Shown here: one piece after another, positions 36,461 through 48,319 of the stretch
Layout: each line of letters opens with the position of its first letter
Position numbering within the stretch: position 1 is the first letter of the stretch
Assembly: GCA_016806645.1 (NCBI GenBank)
Contig: JACSYO010001880.1
Span: forward strand, 2,412,501-2,476,500
Source of the DNA: Ophiodon elongatus
Taxonomy: Eukaryota > Chordata > Actinopteri > Perciformes > Hexagrammidae
Direction of reading: 5' to 3'
DNA: 64,000 nucleotides
Made by a program: the position numbers and the translations under genes
Notes under the pieces: generated by a model
Told to the model about the DNA's origin: nothing
The model's database searches: none
What the model saw: only the letters and a program-made list of their open reading frames with translations

Positions 36461-37929
36461 TATAGAGACGTATTTATGAAGCCTCATCATCAGGTGGACA
36501 GTTGTGGAATGAATATGCATCACATTAACAATGATTTATGACATATTCTGCCTGCTTTGCTTCTCAAACTGTGTGCAGGTTTGCTGCCGCCTGCGCTGCC
36601 AGACAATGTGGCATTTGTTCATTATCATCATGTGAATGTTGCACTGTTGGCCAGCTGATTTAAATCATATGAAACTTAAAAGTTTGATGACTTTTCATGG
36701 TAACAAACTATGCCCTGGTAGATTGTTTGGATGAGCTGATTGAAATTGGCAAACACCTACTTTTACAAGAGTTTATGAGGCAGACAGAGACACATAAAAG
36801 CAACAGCCAGATACGTGTCTTTGTACTGTATGACCATCTGCCTGCGTTCATGCTTGTGTTTACATGTTTGCTACGATAATGCTGCAGTTCCTCCCCCCTA
36901 ATGAGAGATCCAGGCCTCCCCACCCTGCTTCCTGACGACAGGTGTTTGGTCCAGACCTCTTGGAGACAGTCAGATCACAAGACAGGAAGCTGCTAAAGCT
37001 GCTGAGCAACTTGTAAACACAGACAAACTACCATGCTGGGGACTGGAAAAATATTCGCATCCTGCATTTACAAGCCCTATACATGTCATACATGTATGTG
37101 CAGCTTTAAGCAGCTCGTCTACAAAACTACAGATGTGTGTTCTTAAAAGTTACTATTTCCATAAGGATCATGGTGAGTTAAAAAATATTTTTAATATGTA
37201 CATAGTAATCGTATTGGCGTGTACTACATAGGCATACTTTTTATATGCATTACACGTGCCATGCTTTTTATGCTGAGGGTGAAAAAAAAGAAATTGAATT
37301 TGAGCCTTTCTAGACAGCATATATGTATACTTTCCAGACGCACTTAAAGCACACACGGTTTTGGTAAATCATCCATTGTATAAACAGATGTTATGAAAGA
37401 GAAACATAATTTTCCACCTCCAAAGTCAGCAATGATAATGATACTGTGCCAAAAATTCTGATAATTGATGAATCACTCATAAAGTCATGTCAGGCAAAAA
37501 TGGCAAATCTCTCCAAGCTTCTTAAATGTGAGATTTTGGTTCCTTTGTTTGTTTCATATAATCATCCATTGAATATCTTTGGGGTTTGGCCGGTTGGTTG
37601 ACAAGACAAACAATCTGAACATTGGAAAGTGATTTTTTTTTATGTTTTCTCGACTAAATTGGTCGCAAAGTGACCAAAAATAAGAAGTCATAGGTTGCAG
37701 TTCCACTTGTACTGCATTGCTTTTATCATTTTTGTTTGATCTGTATTTGATGTTAAGCAATTTATACTCTGAAAATTATTTTTTTAATTGAAACTAAACT
37801 CACACCCGAATTGTAAAAAGGAAACGGTAAGAAACAAAATTTCTGACAAAATGAATGCTGGACTGCTGGTTCCTCTACTGTCTAAACAATCAATCCGCTC
37901 AGCATATTCACATGTAACTTACCAATATG

Positions 37930-37943
37930 TATGTGTGTGTGCG

Positions 37944-37975
<32 letters not shown>

Positions 37976-37987
37976 TGCGTGTGCGCA
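37930..37987. repeat. (GT)n grading into (GTGC)n
   Basis: GT units followed by about six GTGC units. An alternating purine-pyrimidine run rich in GC steps. Confidence 0.9.
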
Positions 37988-38662
37988 TGTTCATGCTGGC
38001 ACACTCCTCTATCGTTCTATTACATGGGCCAGTGACTGCGCCATCTCTCCAGTTTCACCCCTCTGCTCTCCCAGACGTCTCATATTGCCCGGAGGGGATG
38101 GTGTTGATGTGGGAGGCAGAGGGAGGGGGGGAGAGGGCGGGTGACTACACACATTATCTGTCTGAGAGCAGCTCAAACCGCACGGCCGCAGCATCCATCT
38201 CCTCTCTGCTGACTTCAACATCTAACATTTGGGCCCAATAATCTTACATTTCTTTTGTTCACTGGCCTCTGGTAATTGTTCATTTTGATAGGCAATGACT
38301 GCTTTATTCAATGAGACAAAATTAGTGAAGAGGCAGTGCTGAGAGATGCAAATGTGAGAAGTATCTTCAGAGCTTAAAGTCAAATAATCGTGTTAAATAC
38401 ATTTAATACATACATTTAAAAAGCCTTTGTTGATTAGATGTGGCAAATCTTATGCTCCAAGTGCTATTTTACTTGTCTCAGAAATGTATAAGCTGTATTT
38501 TATGAGAAAGAAATACCCTCTCTTCCTATTTAACGCATGATAATTAATCCATAATTATACCTCTATCAATAATAGAGTTGTGAGTATATCCACACAGGTA
38601 GAAAAAAAAAACATTTCACTACAAATCAATCAGATGGTCTTGGTTATATATTAGAATCAATC

Positions 38663-38676
38663 CTGCCCTCTGGTGG
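38663..38676 (-). promoter_or_regulatory. CTCF-type motif
   Basis: On the minus strand CCACCAGAGGGCAG fits the CTCF core consensus at all 14 positions. It has the same orientation as the motif at 36447. Confidence 0.45.
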
Positions 38677-41600
38677 TGACATGATAAATAATCCACAAAT
38701 GCAACTGCGTTTTACGAAAGGTAAGCCAAGGCTAAATGAATACACGCGAGGGTGGTGGTAAAATAATAATCATAAAGACGATTGCCATTTAAAATGTAAT
38801 GACTGTGAGGTTAAGGACATGTTATACTAATCAAAGTCTTATCAAAAGGCAAAGGTCTGTCATTAAAATCATGAAACTGTATGGGCAATGATTGAACTGA
38901 TTAGATTGGCAAGTTTCTCTTTCTTTTACTCTTGTAGGCCAAAAAAGGCACAGAAAGACATTACTATTATTGTTGCTACCATTACCATTGTTGTTAGTTA
39001 TTATTATAATTTGTATTATTCTTTCTTCTTGTGCTTTAGGCCTCATCTTGGCTTGTGAATTACTATGTTTTTTTTTATTTTCTTAAATATTGCTTAATAG
39101 ATAAGTAATGTTTTGGTGAATAGAACTTATGGTGTTGGCCAACATCTTTATAAATACATTGTCCTCACTTCCTGTGCCTCTATAATATTTTAGGTGTTAG
39201 GTCGGCCCGGAACAGACCATACACTGTATCTCGTCTGAGTAATCGTCTCAAATCCATTTAATAAACGCCCCCACAACCACAGGAAGTCTGCATGCAGCAG
39301 TGTGCGCAGGACATGGATTTCTCGGAGGCAGACGATTCTCTGTGGACGCAGCACACAGAATGAAGAGAAACGGGAACCTCAAGTTTACTTCAGCAACTTC
39401 ACACTCCAGGGTTCTGACACATTTGCCATTTAAAACTGCCATACTTTTGCAGACTCCATTTTCGACTTGGAATCCTTAGCGAACCAGTCTTTATATTTAC
39501 GAGTGTCGACCCAGCCCTTGGAAAACTTGCATTTAAGCAGGCTGTGACGTAGAGACGTAGAGGCAGCTCTGCGTAGAAGTGTGCGTTCAGTCGCACGCCA
39601 TACTTCTTGCCTCCCTGACGACCCATCAGTGTGAGAGCAGAGAGCCAATTCTGATGGCGAGAAAAACAACAGGGCAGAGACGACTGACCACACCCTAACC
39701 ACAGTGCAAACACTTCTGCTGAAGCTCACCTTATATCAAAGCTGCATATTATCTCTCTACGCTCTGTTCTGTAAATACTAAAACACACTGTGTGTTCTTT
39801 TATATCTCTAATAAGAGGTGGGAATATGAATGCTGTCAGAAAACACAAGTGTGACAGAATAGCATATTCCTCCCATTCATGTACTTGCTGCTCTCTATGA
39901 ATGTCCTTATGAGTCTTCCAGTGATTTTAATGTCAGACATTTCAAATCAGGCTGGTTCTCGCCTCAGCATGAAGGCATCTTAGCCACCCACACACCTCCA
40001 ACATAACAAGCTTTGGCCGGAAATCATTGAGGGGAAGAGCAGATCTGTTGTAACGGTATGCTTAAAAACCTCAAGATAGTTTTACATCCACGAGACTGTG
40101 GAAGTAAATGTTTATTACAACTATTGCAAATTAAATCAAAGGTGTTCGGACAGTACTGGGTTGAATAAATAGGTTTAAATTAAAAAAAAAACACAAAGTT
40201 ACAACTCATAAATGTCAGTGAGCTAGAAAACAAAAATGTGATATCAAGATCTCATGGTAATGAAATGAAAGTAATGGTGACATGTCAGGTCACCAATCTT
40301 TTTTTCTCCTTTTTACAACCCTCTCCATGGTGCTGTTCTGTTTTACAGCTTGATTGCATTAAATGTCTGTATGCTGTAAAACTGACCAAAACACAAGGCA
40401 ACTTTGTGACAACTAGACACCCAGAGAGTCAGTCAGTCTGGTTGTATCCTCAAAAGTGAAGTACAAAAGAAGTGCCGTTTTCCCTTTTGAAAAATGCAAG
40501 TTGCTCGATCCAAATGATTAAAAAGACTCAATAAACATAGTTCTCCCATTAGGTCATAAACATGTTTGTGTAAGCATATCTTAAGGTGCTGTCTGTAATC
40601 CATGTCATAATAAGGCGGAATTATGTCACCTCCTTTATTAATCATTGACCAACCTTGGAAGTGCTCAAATGCTGCTTTTTAGCCAGACTGCAAGAGCGTG
40701 TTTAGATCCTGTCCACATCCTGGAAAGATAAACAGCCATAAACTGACAATACAGTACAGTATAAAGGAACTAAAACAGCTCAATATTAGCATGTGCCCAA
40801 ACGTTCACCCCAGGCAGACAGGGTAGTACAATAGACTTCTTGTTCCAGCAAACTAAGTCAACTGTTGAAAGAATTTTATGTTAGCGTTTTGACAGTTAAG
40901 TCTTTCCCCTTTTGCTGTCTCATTCCTTCTATGTGTCTATCTATTTGAGCATCGAGGTGGCCCAGTGGCTCGAGTCATACGTACGTGGGTGGGTGGTGGC
41001 TGCTGAGTGTGCATGCGACTGGCCCAACACGAAAACGGCAGCCGAAGATAAGGCAGAGTGCTCTCAGCTACCTCCCTGCCTGCACGCTCTGCTCTCCATC
41101 TGAAGCCAAGTCCGAGAAACTCGGTGGCCTTGCAGGCCTCTGACACACTCACAAACGGCTCATTTAAGTAATGTGTGTGATGAAATGAGACCAAAGGTGG
41201 CGCACACATTACACTCAGCAGCTACTCTCCACGGTGTCCAGTTCACCAGACAACATCTGAAACACCGGGATGTGCTTACCTCGTTAGATAAGCAAACACC
41301 ACACATATGGCTGTCGCTGTGAATTAATATATGCATGAAACTGTCATATTATATTGAAGAGAAAAAGACCAGAAGCCATTTCAAAAGACACCACTAGCGT
41401 TCAGCTTTTGTAAATACAGTAATAACAGGCTTAGTTTTGTTACAATTGAAAACAAATTTCCGGTGAAATTAGGAAGAAATGTGTCATGCCATCACCCTAT
41501 ACCAAATTATGAGAAAATGTTTACAGAAACGTGAAACATCTTCAGTACCTTCACAAAGAGGACAGAGAACCTTTCCATTGACATTTGATGCCTATTTGTT

Positions 41601-41908
41601 TAATTTATTTAACCATATAAAACCGAATTGAATTTGTAAATGGTATCACCCTGGTCTAGCTGAGACAGGAACAGACATTTACATGAGGATGGAGAGAAAC
41701 ATACCTTAAATCTATACAAGACACCTAGTGTGAACTTGAGTTTCTTAGAGTTCCAATGTGATGCTTGAAATTAAGATTTTTTTTTTGTCCAATCAAATGC
41801 CCAGATATTTTATATGTATCAACAAACTAAATAATAAAACCTTCAAGGGTGTTGATAAAGAGGGAAGGAACCTTAGTATTACTGGGTGCGAATAGCCTCA
41901 GGTATGTT

Positions 41909-42280
41909 TAGGGAATGCACCGATACCAATATTGAGCCCATATAGTTGGATCAGGTATTGGTTTCAATGGGGCAGATATATTCAATTCAATTATTTATGT
42001 ATATACTATATGGATTATAAACTGGAAATTTAATTCCTGTTCAAGTTTTGACCAATTTGTTGCTGCATTAAAAAGTTTAACACTTGAATTGTAATTCTTG
42101 TTGATTTTGAACATTTAATACCAAGTTACTGGTGTACAATTTATCCTTTTAATAATAAATTAACAATTCAGTACATTTATATCTTATCAATTAAACACTT
42201 GTATCGTGTCGGTATTTGATATCGGCCAATACCCAAAGCCCAAGTATCAGGACTGAAAAAGTCACATTAGTGTACTCCTA
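41909..42280. mobile_element. hAT-like miniature element
   Basis: Starts TAGGGAATGCACCGATACCA and ends (minus strand) TAGGAGTACACTAATGTGAC, with GTATTTGATATCGGCCAATA inside, the usual GATACC/TATCGGCC style of fish hAT ends. The terminal match is imperfect and no clear target duplication is visible. Confidence 0.5.
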
Positions 42281-45168
42281 GTTTCGAGAGCGTGCTGCAA
42301 TGTGTTCAAGTCAGACTGCAAATGAGCATCTCAATGGAAACAGGAAAATGTACATTTTATATAATAATACTTGCACAAACCTCCAGTGGATATTAAATGT
42401 GTCACTGTCATATTTATTTACTGTCATATACAATTTTCAAGTTAATTTGTCTTGTGACACAAATCTAAAGCGCCATATGAATCTCATATTTAGATTTGAA
42501 CAGCCTAAATGTCCCAAAATCAAAATAGCACACTACGGGTCGATAACCAGATATAAATATAGACGTATTTTTTATAGAATGAGTCCAGTCTGGTTAGAGG
42601 TTGATTTGCCAGGAGGCCTTCCAGTCTATTAGATGCTGTGGCGTGACTAATAAATATAAGGAGATCGCTTCAGTATGTAAATTGCCCTCTCTGATCCAGT
42701 AACTGGTAGAAAGGTCTCACTTTTGCCAAACAATAACACTGTTTGAGATTCAAGAAGCCATGACAAGATCAAACTGGCCTCCAAAAAAGTGAGACAAAGA
42801 TGGGCTTAATCCCACTGTCACACTCACAGAGTTTGAGGCACGTTCCTGTGAGGGCTTAGGAATGTCCCAATGTCAAATCTTCGTGTTTGAGGGCTCTCTC
42901 GCTGACATTTTCAGCCCTTTATGAACACTTTAATAAATCCGCATTTTTGCAGACTTTTCCCAAAGGAATTACCCAGAATACATAGTGATGTGACGTTAAA
43001 CGCAAGGTTACCAGTGGAAGCCGGAGACGTTAAAAAAAAAAAAAGAAAGAAAGGGAAACAAAGAGGACGGTACATGGGTGTTCTCAGCCTGGCATAGTAT
43101 AATACACAGAAACATTAAGGATAAAAGAAGGTACATAAAAACACATAGTGGTAGTATAGGCATGGTCTGTGGGAGTGGTTCAGGGGAACAGGGCCAGAGT
43201 GAGTTGGCACAGCTGTAACCTGTTGCTAATTATCCCTCATTCCTTTGAAGCAGTAGCAGGCTGGCACTCTGGCGGCCGGTGAGACAGAGAGGACAGAGAA
43301 AGAGGAACACCAGCCCAAGAGAGTCGGACTGACTCATGCACGCTGGCCTACGCTGGCCGGGTGACGTGAGAGAGAGCGCACGGCAGTGTGAATTGTTGTT
43401 TAAGTGTGTAACAAAATACGTTTGTGTTAACCTTAACTGCTGAAGACAGTGCTGTGTGTTGAGGAGGACCCGCGAGTACCACGGAGTCGGCTAACCACAT
43501 GAAAGCGGAGTAATGCAAAAGCAGAGATTATATTAATTGGCTAAATTAAGTGGGTGTTGAAAAGTAACCTCAAGTATAAAACAAAACCTTCCCGTCCTTG
43601 TCTGGCTGTTATCCCTCTCCTCATGGGAAGTGTTCTGACAGGAGGGCTTCAAAGCAAAAACACCAACATAACAAAGGTCAGTATCAGCAATACAGTATGA
43701 ATTGTGTGTGGTTAACCTCGGACACATTTTGCAATGGGCCTTTGATGTAATCTGCAGTCTGCAAACAGTGGAAGACGGGCTGGACCAGTATGAAGGTCTT
43801 ACCAGGACACAAGTGAAATTGAAACTGAACAGAGAATGTTGTGCACTTCAACCTATGCTTGAAGAGCAGTGATACACCGCGGGTCTAAAAACAGTTTGTA
43901 TTAATTGTTTTAATTCTCTTGGAAGTGTCAGTCGGATAAGACAAATATCAGGCAGATGCAATAAATAAAAAGATTGAACAATGTGGAAGGCCAGTGTGTA
44001 AGTAGGACAGAGCCTCAACTCATCACAGCATTGTGAAATACCACATATTGTGTAGAATTGCTTACCAGCAATAAGAGGCTATCAACAGGAGTGTGTCTCT
44101 ACCGGGCTGATAGAAAGCGATCTGCTGATACCGCTGGGTGAGGGACAAACTCAAGGAGGAAGTATGACAGTTACTGGCATACTTAACAAGTATTTGTTAC
44201 ATTTGCTTCCATACGGCTGATCTGAAGAGGCAGAAATATAACATTTTGACTAAATGTGCTTTACAAAAATGTCCTTTTTTCTGAATGCACAAGGCAAGCT
44301 CACTCTTTGATGTGGAAATAAAAGAGTAAACAGAACTAGGAAAAAACTGAGTTGATGTGCCCTGTTGCTGCAAATGGGGCATTTAAACATTTATACATCT
44401 AGTGTCAGTACATGTTATTAGAAAAATAATTATATCCGTGTGAATATATGTTAAGTGCCAAGTGTTAAATTAATTTGCACAGTCAGTGTTTAGCAATCAC
44501 AAGGGCAGACAATACAATTATTCAAAACATGCAATAAAAGGGGGATTTCATTCGCTGGGAATCAGAGCGTAGGTATTCCCCTTCTCGACTGTCGAGGACA
44601 CTGGTGGTGGTTTGGATTGCACAGCATGCAAAGCATGGTACGGTAGAGTGAAGTGTGAATGATAACAAATAAATAAATTAAAAAAAATAAAAAACTGAAC
44701 TAGAAAATGAAGAACAGTTTCATTAATTCCCTCTCAGAGGCCACATGCTGGAACTGGACTGCTAAACTGAGGTATGTAAGAGGTTCGGTGAGAAACACCA
44801 TGAAGCTCTGACAGATTAAAATGACGGCCACATCACTATTGACCACTCTCCAAACTATGTGGCTAAATTTAGCGAGAAAGAGGAGTACTTTCTTCCTAAA
44901 GCATTTTTTTCTGACCAAAAGAATGTTCCAAATGCACTGATGTCATGAAGTCAAGCCCTACAAAGAAAAACCGCCGAGTCAGACGTGTTTGATGATGGCC
45001 TTGGTTGTCATTAAAAGCAAGCTTTGATTGTCCCTTACAAAGTCCCTTTTTTTCACTACATAAAAATTATAATCTGTTTATTCTTCCATATTTTAAACGG
45101 AACATAAAAGGCATGAGCTATAACGTCTGTAATCATTCACAGTGCTCTTTTATTCCACACCAGACACA

Positions 45169-45213
<45 letters not shown>

Positions 45214-45534
45214 CAGGGGACTTCCAAACTAACACACCTCCACCCACACTCAACCTCCATCGCTACAGGCTGTGAACCCCGACACAAACACACATTCCAC
45301 ACAGGTCTGCTCACATTTACACAGATAAACTGATCATTAGGGCTATTGACACACACCACCACACTCCATTACTGCCTACTTCTATATAATGTTTGACCAA
45401 ACACTCCTAGAGCTGCAACTACATCAGACACTTGTGTGTTGCATCAAGTCGACACACTGCTGATGAGCTGGTCATGAGACAATAATCATTTGCATCATTT
45501 CATTGCTCTTACATACACAACCTTACTTACAGGG
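42281..45534. other. Gene-free interval
   Basis: Unique-looking A+T-rich DNA with one (CA)n at 45170. Nothing was recognised in the rest. Confidence 0.5.
45170..45209. repeat. (CA)n microsatellite
   Basis: About 19 CA units. Confidence 0.93.
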
Positions 45535-45700
45535 GTACTTCCATTCTGCTGCATAATGAATAATGACTTTTTTTTCATTCTGATATTACTTTAGTACAAT
45601 TTTGAATGCAGAACTTCTAACTGTAGTATGTAGTAGTAACATTGTGGTACGACTACTTTTAATTCAGTGAAGGATATAGTTACTGCTTCCACCACCGGTA
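45535..45700 (+). mobile_element. hAT-type miniature element, right part
   Basis: TCTGCTGCATAATGAATAAT, TTTGAATGCAGAACTTCTAA, ACATTGTGGTACGACTACTT and a terminus CTTCCACCACCG resemble the right half of the same hAT family seen in mtap intron 1. The left half is missing. Confidence 0.5.
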
Positions 45701-46564
45701 AAATAAAATAAAATGGGGAGTTCAATATCTCTCAAAACTAGATTACTTCCACACCTACATATTGTATTAACCTGATTACATGGAGTAATAGAGGCTATAA
45801 ACTGTGGCTGAATACCTGCTGAATAGACTACTGAAATATAACTTTAAATTTACTGATTTGATTTGTGTGATTATGTAGCACTGCAGCGTCGCTCGACCCA
45901 ATTCATACAAATAGTGAAATCAGGAACTACTCTGTGGCCCACAACCATGCTGACCAATCAACATCTTAAAACCCATGCAATAATCACACAGTAAGACTTG
46001 TTGTGTTGAAGACTGAGCTTGTTGTGAGTTTTGTCCTCATGTGAACTTTGTGATAACAAAAATAAGTCTTAAAGCCGCAGACGCCACACTAGCACTGCCC
46101 ACGCTGGTTGCACACAGGCTAGTCGTATATAAGCCGGTGCAAGTTTGAATAAACTAGGGACATAATAGTCTGAAAATAATCATAAACCATAATTTAATCC
46201 CCACAGTTCAAGACTAAACGCCCTCAGTCTAAGCACAGTGTCCCCCCTCATTCTGTCATAATACAAACGTGATGTGTATTATTTAGATACAGAGGAGTAG
46301 CGAGCAACCATTATTCTATCTATGACAAACAATCAGGTATTTCCATCGTCATCTCACCCAACACACGTTTCATTTACCGATCAGTTATCAGTCACATTCC
46401 TGACAGAGGCGTTGCACACAATAAGCTCTAACGTGCACTTGGCAGGCAGACAGCTGACAGCTGAGACGGACAGAATCGAGCTCAACAACAAAGCCAAAAG
46501 GAAAGCAAATAATGCAACAATCTCAGGCGCCATTCAACGGCCAAAAAGTAGCGTTTCCTCTTAC

Positions 46565-46830
46565 CTCTGGTGGCTCATGGGGCCCAGTTTACATCAAAGG
46601 GCGCAGGCGACACTTCAAAGCCCCGTCTCTGCATGCTACAATGTGTCATTGGCCATGACGCTCAGCAGTGAATTCAACTCTGAACTGCATCCACAATGGA
46701 AGAACAGGTGCATAGTTCCCCGTTTTAAACAATGAGGTCGGCGTCCGGCTCCGACGTGCTCCCGGTAATGCCGAGTTTTCCTGCGTTGTTGCCGGCATGG
46801 TGGTGGCGGTTTCCATCATTCAAGCTAACG
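46565..46830 (-). other. CpG-rich block, possible first exon of a divergent transcript
   Basis: On the minus strand a GC-rich stretch (46740-46800, several CpGs) leads into a sequence ending CATGAGCCACCAGAG followed by GTAAGAGG, a near-ideal splice donor at 46564-46565. An upstream ATG at 46797-46799 opens a 50-codon frame starting MPATTQENSALPGARRSR that ends before the donor. No downstream exon was found. It could be a non-coding divergent transcript, a regulatory CpG block, or chance. Confidence 0.3.
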
Positions 46831-47050
46831 CTAGTTAGTCAAACCCTCACTTGTTTGTTTCGGCTCCTTCTCGGTCACCCAACCTTGTTTTTTTTTTTTT
46901 AAATATCTTTCTATTTCCTTTGACATGTTAATTATATAAACTAGTATGTTCGCTGCCAGTTTCTTTACGAAATATCCAAACCTGGACTCCTCCACGCGCT
47001 TATAAACTGTAGGCTGTAACGACAGCGATGCACACTGCTCATAAACTTGT

Positions 47051-47072
47051 CACGTGCAAGGGTCAAAGGTCA
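47051..47072 (+). promoter_or_regulatory. E-box next to a DR1 nuclear-receptor-like site
   Basis: CACGTG at 47051-47056 is followed by GGGTCAAAGGTCA at 47060-47072, two AGGTCA-like half-sites with one spacer (DR1, the HNF4/PPAR/COUP-TF type). It lies about 1.1 kb upstream of cdkn2a/b. Motif evidence only. Confidence 0.35.
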
Positions 47073-47779
47073 AACCAGCCCGCGCATATATTACAGACGA
47101 TTGGCCCCAATATGCTAATGTCGTCTCCAGAAAACAATACATATTTACAATCGTTAAAAATAAAAGATACATCCACGGGTCAATGAGACCAGGCCTGGTC
47201 CACTTTATGATATAAGCTTCAAACTCATGGATGTATGAGCCTCCTCAAACATGCCAACCTGACCCAGCAGATCAACCTCGTCCTCGGGCCCCAGCAAATG
47301 AATCCAGCCATGGCAAACACTTAAGTGACACTTCTCCTGTTTGTGGTCATCAAACCATTTCTGTTATCATATTATCTTGTCATTTCTAATCATTAATATG
47401 ATCCCCGTGATCCCCTTAAAGTTAGCTGTCACACACTTCATCAACTTTACAAACATATCAGTTGAAGAAACAATTACACCCCCTAACGTCCACTTAGTAG
47501 CTGTTCTGGAGCTTTTGCTCATATCACATGATCTTCATCACCCGATGGGAGTCTGCTCAGGTTGCCATGGAACTGTAGATACTTAAATCTGAACGTTTTA
47601 TGAGCACTTTCTTGTTATGCACGTTTAGTGAGAGGGAAAAAAAATAGTTTAATTAAACATAAAAAAAAAAAATCTATATATCTATATATAGTTCCATGAC
47701 AACGACATGCGACATACTGTCAACTTCTGTTTTTCAGACTTAAATAAACTTTAAGACTCAAACTGAGATGCAGACCCCG

Positions 47780-48196
47780 GTAGGATACACAGCATGTGCG
47801 CAGCTGCGTTCACGGACTTGGCGAACTTGTCCCAATATTATCGGGAGGAGTTTGGTTTCCATCCTCTCGCTTCAGGATCGGACCAGTTGCAGCAGCGCGC
47901 ATGCGCACAATCGCGCCACTGCAGCAATGACTGACGTCACCCATTCAAAGCAAGGCAGGCAAACAGACACACACACACACACACACACACAGACGCACAC
48001 ACACACACACACACCGACCGATCGCTGGACGAGGAATGCACGGTTTACTCGTCCGACACAGACGACCTGTCTCACGTCCACACCGAGCCGCGGCTGTCCT
48101 CATCGCGCTCTCCGGCTTCCTCAAGTATTTTTTCCTACCTGTCAAAAACGACACAAGTGACAGATTCACGGACCGTCTCGCCGCATATCTCTGGAC
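47780..48196 (+). promoter_or_regulatory. cdkn2a/b: Probable cdkn2a/b promoter and 5' UTR
   Basis: A CpG-containing block directly upstream of the start codon. It has a perfect NRF1-type palindrome GCGCATGCGC at 47897-47906 and a perfect CRE palindrome TGACGTCA at 47932-47939, 25 bases downstream. A (CA)n tract follows at 47967-48014. No TATA box was seen, as is usual for CpG-type promoters. The transcription start cannot be placed from sequence alone, and factor binding is inferred from motifs only. Confidence 0.6.
47967..48014. repeat. (CA)n in the cdkn2a/b promoter or 5' UTR
   Basis: About 22 CA units with a GACG interruption near 47992, ending about 180 bases upstream of the start codon. 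Confidence 0.95.
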
Positions 48197-48319
48197 ATGA
48201 GTCTGCAGGATAAACTGACGACGGCCGCGGCGAAGGGGAACACGGCCGATGTGGAGGATCTCCTGCGGGCAGGAGCTCAAGTTAACGGGGCGAACTGTTT
48301 CGGACGAACCGCTCTCCAG
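48197..48319 (+). CDS. cdkn2a/b: cdkn2a/b exon 1, coding part
   Basis: Forty-one codons running from MSLQDKLTTAAAKGN to FGRTALQ. It ends CTCCAG followed by the donor GTCAGAGT. It encodes the first ankyrin repeat, with the AGAxVNGxNxFGR motif that matches the end of mammalian exon 1-alpha or p15 exon 1. The exon is CpG-rich compared with the surrounding DNA. Confidence 0.95.

Larger units (their letters stand above)
35846..41908. other. Gene-free interval
   Basis: Includes a (GA)n, a (GT/GTGC)n, and the two full-match CTCF-type motifs. Minus-strand DNA at 39430-39540 reads CKFSKGWVDTRKYKDWFAKD, reminiscent of transposon-derived zinc-finger proteins but too weak to call. No gene exon was recognised. 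Confidence 0.5.

Noticed and set aside
39430..39540. CKFSKGWVDTRKYKDWFAKD reading on the minus strand
   Set aside because: Resembles transposon-derived zinc-finger N-termini, but the cysteine pair expected downstream is absent and only one short segment matches.
40948..40985. Possible SINE A box (GGTGGCCCAGTGGCTCGAGT)
   Set aside because: No B box at a suitable distance and no recognisable SINE body.
44700..44918. 72-codon minus-strand ORF with hydrophobic stretches
   Set aside because: No family similarity recognised and no splice partner. Could be chance.
46322..46735. 137-codon plus-strand ORF upstream of cdkn2a/b
   Set aside because: No recognisable domain, no clear start context or splice partner, and it overlaps the opposite-strand CpG block. 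Probably chance.
1..47000. Search for dmrta1 (DM domain) or elavl2 (RRM) exons expected by synteny
   Set aside because: No DM-domain or RRM-like peptide was seen in any listed frame. These genes probably lie outside the window.
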